Below are positions 8,765 to 14,924 of a stretch of 64,000 nucleotides of DNA, piece after piece. Position 1 is the stretch's first letter, and every line of letters starts with the position of its first letter. The stretch is from assembly GCF_007830495.1 (NCBI RefSeq), contig NZ_VLKW01000007.1, forward strand, positions 186,001 through 250,000, in the 5' to 3' direction. The notes under the pieces were generated by a model. It saw nothing but the letters and a program-made list of their open reading frames with translations, did no database searches and was not told where the DNA came from. The translations under genes were made by a program, and so were the position numbers. The stretch comes from Pseudoduganella flava. Its GTDB lineage: Bacteria; Pseudomonadota; Gammaproteobacteria; Burkholderiales; Burkholderiaceae_D.

Positions 8765-8814
8765 TGAAATCATCATAGCCAGCCCCTCTGATTTGGATCA
8801 TTGACCGCGGTCAA
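8765..8814 (-). promoter_or_regulatory. oxc promoter with Crp/Fnr-type palindrome
   Basis: A perfect 14-bp palindrome, TTGACCGCGGTCAA (8801-8814), has the TTGAC-N4-GTCAA geometry of FNR-class sites. On the minus strand, 23 nt further on is TATGAT (8777-8772), with no good -35. This puts the palindrome centre near -42 from the expected start, the class II activator position. The same arrangement recurs at frc2, and the palindrome also recurs at the transporter gene. Confidence 0.8.
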
Positions 8815-8858
8815 GATTCGCCGCATGATGTCAATTCGTGTATGTTGGATGGTTATCC

Positions 8859-9464
8859 ATGCTGATTGCGAACCACCCGGAACGGAACATCATCCGCGCG
8901 CAGCTGAAGCAGAACATCGTGCTGAAGGCGTTGCGGGACAGCGAAATGGCGGCCCTCGAGCCGTACCTGACGGTGACCAATCACCAGAAGGGCGACCTGC
9001 TGCAGAACCAGGGCGTGTATGAGATGGACCAGTTCTTCATCCTTGACGGCATCGTGAAGCGCCAGGTGACGAACCACGAAGCGAAGGAGATGATCCTGCG
9101 CTTTTCATCGGAGCGCGATATCGAGACGAGTTATGCGGCGTGGTGCCTGAAGACGCCGACGCCGTACAGCATCGTGTGCGTGACGAAGGCGCGCGTGGCG
9201 ACGATGCCGCTGCCGCAGTGGGTCGACTTCCTGCAAAGCCACAGCCTGTTGAAGCAGGCGTTCGAGCACGAGGTGATGAACCTGATGAGCGGCATCATGG
9301 CGCACACGATCACCTTGCACCTGCTCGACGCGCCGGGCCGCGTGCACCGCTTCATGCGCAAATTCCCCGAGCTGTTCGAGCGCCTGCCGAAAAAGGAACT
9401 GGCGTACTACCTGAACCTGTCGCCGGAAACGCTGAGCCGCTTGAAGCACCAGGGCAAGATTTGA
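8859..9464 (+). CDS. Crp/Fnr-family regulator of the oxalate locus
   Basis: A 201-aa protein with an N-terminal cNMP-binding-like beta barrel (about residues 20-120), a long dimerisation helix (about 125-155) and a C-terminal HTH. The recognition helix LSPETLSRLKHQ carries Glu190, Ser193 and Arg194, the E-x2-SR pattern by which FNR reads TTGA half-sites. The protein ends right after this helix. Only two Cys are present, so there is no FNR-type Fe-S cluster; the effector is unknown and oxalyl-CoA, formyl-CoA or oxalate are speculative. The ATG at 8859 (MLIANHPERN) is preferred to a GTG 21 nt upstream. It is divergent from oxc and shares the palindrome at 8801, so it may regulate itself. Confidence 0.88.
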   Translation: MLIANHPERNIIRAQLKQNIVLKALRDSEMAALEPYLTVTNHQKGDLLQNQGVYEMDQFFILDGIVKRQVTNHEAKEMILRFSSERDIETSYAAWCLKTPTPYSIVCVTKARVATMPLPQWVDFLQSHSLLKQAFEHEVMNLMSGIMAHTITLHLLDAPGRVHRFMRKFPELFERLPKKELAYYLNLSPETLSRLKHQGKI

Positions 9465-9543
9465 ATCGATCCGAAAAGCAACAGTTTTCGGGCGGCAATC
9501 AAGAAATTTTTCTGCCTTATTTTTGAGCGCTTTTTCATAGACA

Positions 9544-9571
9544 GATATCCGAAATGTGAATGACGGATATC
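9544..9571. repeat. Inverted repeat upstream of the small-ORF promoter
   Basis: GATATCCG (9544-9551) and CGGATATC (9564-9571) form a perfect 8-bp inverted repeat with a 12-nt gap. It ends 11 nt before the -35 box at 9583, a sensible position for an activator site. Confidence 0.45.
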
Positions 9572-9582
9572 GTCCGCGTCAA

Positions 9583-9611
9583 TTGGACCGGGGGTCTGCT
9601 CCCTTTATAAT
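9583..9611 (+). promoter_or_regulatory. Strong sigma-70-type promoter of the 48-aa ORF
   Basis: TTGGAC (9583-9588) and a consensus TATAAT (9606-9611) are separated by exactly 17 nt. The expected start is about 35 nt upstream of the ORF at 9653. It is the best sigma-70 match I found in the window. Confidence 0.75.
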
Positions 9612-9652
9612 CAAGGGCATACGAGCTTTCAACCATCCAGAGGAGCATCAAA

Positions 9653-9799
9653 ATGAACGGCTTCACCGATACCGCAAAGCAAGAGCAAGGATTTTCCCTG
9701 GCAGCCTTCCTGCTGTCGATCTTCAACCTGGACCTGCGCGACAAACTGAGCGAGCAGAAACCGGAGCAGGACGAAGGCGCCTACACCTGGGGCATGTGA
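9653..9799 (+). CDS. Small protein, 48 aa, unknown function
   Basis: A short ORF starting MNGFTDTAKQEQGF and ending EGAYTWGM. AGGAG lies 8 nt before the ATG, and a consensus promoter stands 42 nt further upstream. The middle, SLAAFLLSIFNLDL, is a possible amphipathic or short hydrophobic helix; the rest is charged (KLSEQKPEQDEG). The aromatic C-terminus YTWGM is striking. The frame shows normal codon use for this genome. It lies between the Crp/Fnr regulator and the PanE-like gene, and a palindromic repeat follows 7 nt after the stop. Candidates are a small regulatory or membrane-associated peptide or a peptide precursor; no function can be assigned. Confidence 0.62.
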   Translation: MNGFTDTAKQEQGFSLAAFLLSIFNLDLRDKLSEQKPEQDEGAYTWGM

Positions 9800-9805
9800 T
9801 TCATC

Positions 9806-9832
9806 AGGGTCAGACCCGTCGGGTCTGACCCT
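9806..9832. repeat. GGTCAGACCC palindromic repeat, copy A
   Basis: AGGGTCAGACCC-GTC-GGGTCTGACCCT: 12-nt arms, 3-nt loop. It begins 7 nt after the stop of the 48-aa ORF and may act as its transcript-end hairpin. It belongs to a family with further copies at 9939, 16760, 33935, 40321 (interrupted), 44315 and 47314. Confidence 0.88.
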
Positions 9833-9904
9833 ATAGCGCAGCACCCTTTCCCCCAGAAGGCAAGAGTCTGGGGTTAGAACGCCTCCACGGCTCTCACCTA
9901 CCCC

Positions 9905-10966
9905 TCAGCACGCTTTCACCCCAAGAAGCGAACTGCTTGGGTCAGACCCATCGGGTCTGACCCTGAACTGCAACCTCACCCCACCCCGCGCCTCCGTCAT
10001 CGTCTGCTCCAGCAGCTTCACCAGCGCGTAAGCCGAATCGATGTGCGGCGTCGGCGTGTCCGTCATCCGCGCCAGCTCGATGACGGAGCCCACCAGCGCA
10101 TCGATCTCCGGGCCCCGTCCCGCTTCCACGTCCTGCAGCATCGACGTCTTGTGCTTGCCGATCTTTTCGGCGCCGGCGATGCGCCGGTCCAGGGTCACGC
10201 GGAACGAGATGCCCAGCTTGGCCGCCACCGCTTCCGCCTCGCGCATCATGTTCGCCGCCAGGTCGCGCGCCAGCGGGTGCTGGCAGATGTCGACCAGCGT
10301 CGAATGCGCGAGGGCGCTGATCGGGTTGAACGACAGGTTTCCCCACAGCTTCAGCCAGATCTCGGCGCGGATGTCCTCCAGCACGGGCGCCTTCAGCCCC
10401 GCATGCTGGAAGCACGCGGACACGGCCAGCGCGCGTTCGCTGGTACTGCCATCGAGTTCGCCGAGCGGGAAGCGCTCGCCCTCGATGTGGCGGATCACGC
10501 CGGGCGACATCAGCTCCGCCGCCGGATAGACGACGCAGCCGAGGATCCGTTCCGGCGGGATGCGCCGCGCCAGGTCGCCCTGCGGGTCCACGCTGTGCAC
10601 GGCGCGCCCTTCAAATGGGCCGCCGTGCCGGTGGAAGTACCAGAACGGTATGCCGTTCTGCATCGTGACGACGATGGTCCGCGGCCCGAACAGCCGGCCG
10701 ATCCGGCCCGCCACGTCGGCCACCTGGTGCGCCTTCAGCGCGACGATGACGATGTCCTGCGGCCCCGCCGCGTCATAGTCATCCGTGGCCCGCACGCCGG
10801 CCGCCACCTGCACGCGGCCGTCCATCTCGACGAGCCGGATACCCCGGTTGCGGATGGCGTCCAGGTTGGCGCCGCGCACGAGGAACGTCACGTCCTCGCC
10901 CGCCAGCGCCAGCCGCGCCCCCACCAGGCCGCCGATGGCGCCCGCTCCGATCACTGCGATCTTCAT
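9905..10966 (-). CDS. PanE/ApbA-family reductase, probable oxalyl-CoA reductase
   Basis: A 353-aa NADP-binding reductase of the ketopantoate reductase family: N-terminal Rossmann motif IAVIGAGAIGGLVGARLA (residues 3-20), central MQNGIPFW, and the C-terminal helical domain with EIWLKLWGNLSFNP. By family it would be 2-dehydropantoate 2-reductase. It sits in an operon after the oxalate transporter, and in Methylobacterium extorquens a PanE paralogue (PanE2) is the oxalyl-CoA reductase that makes glyoxylate, so that role is more likely here. The ATG at 10966 has GAGGAG 7 nt upstream. The last residues (RVRPDGSDP...) are encoded by palindromic repeat copy B, an unusual read-through of a repeat into a protein end. 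Confidence 0.8.
   Translation of the reverse strand: MKIAVIGAGAIGGLVGARLALAGEDVTFLVRGANLDAIRNRGIRLVEMDGRVQVAAGVRATDDYDAAGPQDIVIVALKAHQVADVAGRIGRLFGPRTIVVTMQNGIPFWYFHRHGGPFEGRAVHSVDPQGDLARRIPPERILGCVVYPAAELMSPGVIRHIEGERFPLGELDGSTSERALAVSACFQHAGLKAPVLEDIRAEIWLKLWGNLSFNPISALAHSTLVDICQHPLARDLAANMMREAEAVAAKLGISFRVTLDRRIAGAEKIGKHKTSMLQDVEAGRGPEIDALVGSVIELARMTDTPTPHIDSAYALVKLLEQTMTEARGGVRLQFRVRPDGSDPSSSLLGVKAC
9939..9963. repeat. GGTCAGACCC palindromic repeat, copy B (inside a CDS end)
   Basis: GGGTCAGACCC-ATC-GGGTCTGACCC, 106 nt from copy A. It lies within the last codons of the PanE-like gene and encodes the residues RPDGSDP of its C-terminus. Confidence 0.85.
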
Positions 10967-10982
10967 CACCTGCTCCTCATGG

Positions 10983-11750
10983 TTACTCGAAACGGTTGCT
11001 GAGCGTGCCGATGCCGTCGATCTCCACCGCGATCGTGCTGCCCGGCCGCATCGAGCCCACGCCGACCGACGTGCCGCACAACAGCAGGTCGCCGGGCTCC
11101 AGTGTCATGTCCTGCGAGATGCGGCTGACCAGCTCCGCGCAGGAGAACACCATGTCGTTGATCGGATAGTCCTGCCGCACCTCGCCGTTCAGGATCGTGC
11201 GCACCACCAGCATCGCCGGGTTCAGGCCCGTGGCGATCACGGGGCCGAACGGGCAGAACGTGTCGAAGCCCTTGGCCCGCACCCATTGGGGGAACGTGGG
11301 ATCGCGGTTGATGATGTCGCCGACGGTGACGTCGTTGGCGCACGTGTAGCCGAAGATGTAGTCGGGCGCGCTGTCGGCGGAGACGCCGCTGCAGGTGCGG
11401 CCGATGACGATCGCCAGCTCGCCCTCGAACGCGACCTTCGCATCGACGCGGGGCTTTTTGATCGTGCCGCCCGCCGCAAGGTACGACGTGGGGGGCTTCA
11501 TCAGGTACAGCGGTTCGGGCGGGGGCGCAAGGCCAAGTTTCTTGCCCAGCGCATGGAAGTTGTTCCACATCGCCAGCACCTTGCCCGGCACGACCGGCGT
11601 GCACACTTCCACTTCGGCCAGGTTGATCGCGATGTCCGTGCGCTGCGGGCTGTCGAACATGTCGCCCTTGAAGACGCGGATCTTGTCGCCCTCGAGCGTG
11701 CCGAAGCGCACGATGTCGAGGTGCCTGAAACGTATCCAGTGCTGGATCAT
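10983..11750 (-). CDS. Fumarylacetoacetate hydrolase-family protein
   Basis: A 255-aa protein of the FAH/2-hydroxyhepta-2,4-diene-1,7-dioate isomerase family. Recognisable blocks are AMWNNFHALGKKLG, the metal-binding stretch FEGELAIVIGR, GYTCANDVTVGDI, and the C-terminal GDLLLCGTSVGVGSM. Such enzymes cleave or tautomerise 2-oxo acids using Mg2+ (acylpyruvases, oxaloacetate decarboxylases or tautomerases). It lies 102 nt after the transporter gene and 16 nt before the PanE-like gene, so it is probably co-transcribed with both. A role on a C2-C4 oxo acid linked to oxalate or glyoxylate use is likely, but the substrate is not known. Start ATG at 11750, preceded by AGAGG. Confidence 0.82.
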   Translation of the reverse strand: MIQHWIRFRHLDIVRFGTLEGDKIRVFKGDMFDSPQRTDIAINLAEVEVCTPVVPGKVLAMWNNFHALGKKLGLAPPPEPLYLMKPPTSYLAAGGTIKKPRVDAKVAFEGELAIVIGRTCSGVSADSAPDYIFGYTCANDVTVGDIINRDPTFPQWVRAKGFDTFCPFGPVIATGLNPAMLVVRTILNGEVRQDYPINDMVFSCAELVSRISQDMTLEPGDLLLCGTSVGVGSMRPGSTIAVEIDGIGTLSNRFE

Positions 11751-11852
11751 GGGAGCCTCTTTCGGATGGTGCGGCCGTGCCCGCCCCGTGCATGCGGCGG
11801 GCATGCACGGGATGCAGAATCAACTGCGCGAGGTGCCGTCTGTGATGGAAGG

Positions 11853-13199
11853 TCAGTTGACCAGGCGGGCCGCACCGGTGCTGGCGGTCAGCACGGTGTC
11901 GTCGTCCTGCACGGTGACGGTGCCGGACGCCTCTTCGATGAAGCGCTTGCGCATCGGGCGCAGCACCCACCAGGCCAGCACCGCGGCCAGCGCGTTCATG
12001 CCGCAGCCGACGAAGAACACCGCTTCCCAGCTGCCGCTGGCGGCCGTGATCAGGCTGGAGATCGGCACGAAGATCGAGGCCGTGCCCTTCGCCGTGTACA
12101 TCAGGCCCGCGTTACCTGCCGCGTTACGCGTGCCGAACGTATCGGCCGTCGTTGCCGGGAACAGGCTGTAGATCTCGCCCCAGGCAAAGAACACGAGGCC
12201 CGTCAGGATCACGAACATGATCGGGTCGCGGCCGAAGTAGTACAGCGCGATGATGCCGACGGACTCCAGCGCGAAGGCGATGAACATCGTCTTCTCGCGG
12301 CCGATCTGGTCGGACACCCAGCCGAAGAACGGCCGCGTCAAGCCATTGAGCACCCGGTCGATCGCCAGGGCGAACGTCAGCGCCGGCAGCACCATGCCCA
12401 TCACGTTGAACTTGATGCCGTCGATCTCGAAGTCCTTCGCGATCGGGCCCATCTGCGCCGTCGCCATCAGGCCGCCCGCGGCCACCAGCACGAACATCAA
12501 GTACATCACCCAGAACACGGGGGTGCGCACCATCTGCGACGGCTTGTAGTCGGCCGTCGTCTGCAGCACGGCGGGGCTGGCCTTCTTCTTGGCGGACTTG
12601 CTGGCCGCATGCGGCGGGCGGGCCATCATCAGCGCAAGCAGGATCACTATCGCGCCCTGGCCGAGGCCGAAGTACAGGAACGTATCGGCATAGCCGCGGC
12701 TTTCGATCATGTTCGAGATCGGGATGATCGTGGCGGCCGAGCCGGCGCCGAAGCCGGCAGCCGTCAAGCCGGCGGCCAGGCCGCGGCGGTCCGGGAACCA
12801 CTTCAGTGCCGAGCCCACGCAGGTGCCATAAACGGCGCCGGCGCCGATGCCGCTGATGGCGGCGGCCACGTACAGCACGAACAGCGACGACGCGAACGAG
12901 TTCATCACCCAGCCGATCGCGCACAGCAGGCCGCCGAACAGCACGACGGGACGCGGGCCCCATTTGTCGACGGCCCAGCCTTCGACGGGCACGAGCCACG
13001 TCTCGGTCAGGATGAAGATCGTGAACGCCACCTGGATCGAAGCCTTGCTCCAGCCATGCGCCTCGGACAGCGGGTTGACGAACAAGGTCCAGCCATACTG
13101 CAGGTTGGCGATCATGGCCATGCAGATGATGCCCATGACCAGTTGCATCCAGCGGAACGACGCTGGCCTTTCAAATGCGGTCGATGCCTCGGTTTTCAT
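11853..13199 (-). CDS. MFS oxalate/formate antiporter, OxlT-like
   Basis: A 448-aa inner-membrane carrier with 12 predicted TM segments in two six-helix halves split by a Lys-rich loop (SKSAKKKASP, around residue 225). TM1 starts MQLVMGIICMAMIANLQYGW; the MFS loop motif appears as VDKWGPRP after TM2. The Gln/Tyr-rich TM1 and the YGTCVGSALKWFPDRRGLAAG block are typical of the oxalate:formate antiporter family. It would bring in oxalate, possibly in exchange for formate. The ATG at 13199 has GGGGAG upstream. Its promoter region carries the same palindrome as oxc and frc2, 242 nt upstream. FAH-family and PanE-like genes follow. Confidence 0.9.
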   Translation of the reverse strand: MKTEASTAFERPASFRWMQLVMGIICMAMIANLQYGWTLFVNPLSEAHGWSKASIQVAFTIFILTETWLVPVEGWAVDKWGPRPVVLFGGLLCAIGWVMNSFASSLFVLYVAAAISGIGAGAVYGTCVGSALKWFPDRRGLAAGLTAAGFGAGSAATIIPISNMIESRGYADTFLYFGLGQGAIVILLALMMARPPHAASKSAKKKASPAVLQTTADYKPSQMVRTPVFWVMYLMFVLVAAGGLMATAQMGPIAKDFEIDGIKFNVMGMVLPALTFALAIDRVLNGLTRPFFGWVSDQIGREKTMFIAFALESVGIIALYYFGRDPIMFVILTGLVFFAWGEIYSLFPATTADTFGTRNAAGNAGLMYTAKGTASIFVPISSLITAASGSWEAVFFVGCGMNALAAVLAWWVLRPMRKRFIEEASGTVTVQDDDTVLTASTGAARLVN

Positions 13200-13399
13200 G
13201 CGGTGTCTCCCCTCTGTTTTGTCGGTACGCTTCCAGGATCGGGCGTGGGCTGCGGCTGGGGCGCTCGGGGCCTGGCGATGCTGCGGTGCAGTAGGTTGTG
13301 CATGACCTTTGTCTCCTGTTTTGTGTTCACGACTGCGACCAAATGACGACTCTGGAACCGCGGGATCGATCATTGATCCCTTATTTGAAGTTCAACAGA
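13200..13399 (-). other. Long leader of the transporter gene
   Basis: About 200 nt lie between the transporter ATG and the predicted start site near 13400. No convincing ORF or known riboswitch was found. It contains the imperfect dyad GGGATCGATCATTGATCCC (13363-13381). Either the mRNA has an unusually long 5' leader or a second promoter exists inside. Confidence 0.4.
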
Positions 13400-13448
13400 T
13401 GGGACGATTGTGGAAGAACAAAATTCGCATATCCTTGACCGCGGTTAA
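13400..13448 (-). promoter_or_regulatory. Transporter promoter with Crp/Fnr-type palindrome
   Basis: TTGACCGCGGTTAA at 13435-13448 matches the oxc site except for one position in the distal half; the flank AAGAATC is also shared. On the minus strand, 22 nt further on is CACAAT (13412-13407), a four-of-six -10 box. Spacing is one nt shorter than at oxc and frc2. Confidence 0.7.
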
Positions 13449-13503
13449 GAATCAAAAATTCGGCTGAAGTAGTGGCTTTCGCACACCGCCTCTTCCCTGT
13501 TCG

Positions 13504-13812
13504 TTAGATACCGATCTGCTGCTGGCGCAGCTCGCGCCAGTCGATCGCCGCCGTCACGTCCGCGCCGCAGGCGACGAACTGCGCCTCGCAGCGTTCCTTC
13601 GTCGCCATGATCGCGTCGACGAGGAAGTCCGCGTCGTAGGCTGTCAGCAGGTGCGCCTGGTGCCGCGCCAGGTAGTCGCGCACGCAGGCGCGCTCGGCGC
13701 CCGCATCGGGCAGGTCGCAATCCACATCCCAGTACCAGGGCAGGCCCAGCTCGTGAAAGGCCGCGTTCCACGCATTGCGTTGCGCCGCGGCTGCGCCGTT
13801 CATCACCGTCAT
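13504..13812 (-). CDS. Small conserved-looking hypothetical protein in the oxalate locus
   Basis: A 102-aa soluble protein starting MTVMNGAAAAQRNAW. It contains HELGLPWYWDVDCDLP, a helix-rich middle with HQAHLLTAYDADFLVDAI, and three Cys (one in VDCDLP, two nearer the middle and C-terminus). I do not recognise the family. The ATG at 13812 has GGAGGAG at good spacing. It is divergent from the LysR gene at 13926 and ends about 55 nt from the transporter palindrome, so it may be a LysR target. The His, Cys and Asp content could suit a metal or metabolite-binding role, but no function can be given. Confidence 0.65.
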   Translation of the reverse strand: MTVMNGAAAAQRNAWNAAFHELGLPWYWDVDCDLPDAGAERACVRDYLARHQAHLLTAYDADFLVDAIMATKERCEAQFVACGADVTAAIDWRELRQQQIGI

Positions 13813-13925
13813 CGTCTCCTCCGTTGTGCGATTGACCACGGAGCCATGGTAGGGCCATCAAATGATTAGTAAAAGTTAAAGTTTTTAGGGATAATCATCA
13901 GCGATACCTTATGGATGGAGGCTCG

Positions 13926-14924
13926 ATGCGCAACGCCACACTGCGGCAGCTGAAGACGTTCGAGGCCGTCGCCCGCCACCTCAGTTTTTCCCGCGCCGCC
14001 GAGGAACTGCACCTGACGCAGCCGGCCGTGTCGACGCAGATCCGCACGCTGGAAGGACACGTGGGCGCGACCTTGTTCGAGCAGCTGGGCAAGAAGACGT
14101 ACCTGACGCAGGCCGGTGTCGAGCTGCTGCCCTACAGCCGCGCGATCATCCTGCAGTTCGAGGAGGCGGAAGCGGCGATGGCGCAGCACCGCGGCGTGTC
14201 CGGCGGCCGGCTGAACGTGGCCGTGATCAGCGCGGGCGACTACTTCTTCCCGCAGCTGATGGTGGCGTTCGCGCGGCGCCACCCGGGCGTGCAGCTGAAC
14301 CTGACTGTGCACAACCGCGAAGAGCTGCTGGGCGAGCTGGCGGCGAACCGCACGGACCTGGCGGTAATGGTCCGCCCGCCGTCCGATGCCGACACGCAGA
14401 ACGACGCCTTCGCGCCCCACCCTTACGTGATCGTCGCGGCGCCGGATCATCCCCTCGCGGCGCACCGCGGCCAGATTCCGCTGCGCGAGCTGGTGCGCCA
14501 CCCGTTCGTCGTGCGCGAACGGGGCTCGGATACGTGGCATTCGATGGAAGACGCGCTCGGGCACCACCTGGCGGCGCTGCAGGTGGCGATGGAAATCAAG
14601 AGCACGGAGACGATCAAGCAGGCCGTCATCGCGGGCATCGGCCTGGGCTTCATGTCGGCCCACACGATCGGGCGCGAGCTGGCCGCGGGCAGCCTCGTCG
14701 TGCTGCCCGCCGAGCGCTTCCCGCTGATGCTGCACTGGTACGTGGTGCACCGCCGCGAGAAGCGCCTGCCGCCGGTGGCCAGCGCGTTCCGGCAGTTCCT
14801 GCTGGAAGATGGCGCCGAGTGGATCGCCCGGCTGATCCCCACTAGCGCCGGCGACGGCGCTCAGCGCCCGTTGAGCGCCCGCACGTGGGCCGCGCAGCCG
14901 CCGGCCAAGCCGGTGCCGCTGTAG
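13926..14924 (+). CDS. LysR-family regulator, CbbR-like
   Basis: A 332-aa LysR protein. The N-terminal HTH is LRQLKTFEAVARHLSFSRAA...TQPAVSTQIRTLE, and the effector domain has GLGFMSAHTIGRELAAGSL, a block typical of the CbbR/YeiE group. The ATG at 13926 is 4 nt after GGAGG. The gene is divergent from the 102-aa hypothetical gene, which it may control. Its last 64 bp overlap the end of the HDAC-family gene on the other strand; the residues after TSAGDGA look like an extension past the usual LysR end. The inducer is unknown; C2 acids or their CoA esters would fit the context. Confidence 0.88.
   Translation: MRNATLRQLKTFEAVARHLSFSRAAEELHLTQPAVSTQIRTLEGHVGATLFEQLGKKTYLTQAGVELLPYSRAIILQFEEAEAAMAQHRGVSGGRLNVAVISAGDYFFPQLMVAFARRHPGVQLNLTVHNREELLGELAANRTDLAVMVRPPSDADTQNDAFAPHPYVIVAAPDHPLAAHRGQIPLRELVRHPFVVRERGSDTWHSMEDALGHHLAALQVAMEIKSTETIKQAVIAGIGLGFMSAHTIGRELAAGSLVVLPAERFPLMLHWYVVHRREKRLPPVASAFRQFLLEDGAEWIARLIPTSAGDGAQRPLSARTWAAQPPAKPVPL

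Noticed and set aside
8859..9464. Regulator as a true oxygen-sensing FNR
   Set aside because: The N-terminal Cys cluster ligands are absent; only the DNA-reading helix resembles FNR.
9806..9963. Repeats A and B as the start of a CRISPR array
   Set aside because: They are self-complementary, far apart, without uniform spacers, and occur singly elsewhere; no cas gene is present.
10785..13346. An 853-codon open frame opposite the PanE-like, FAH-family and transporter genes
   Set aside because: Shadow of three real genes; no ribosome-binding site or domain.
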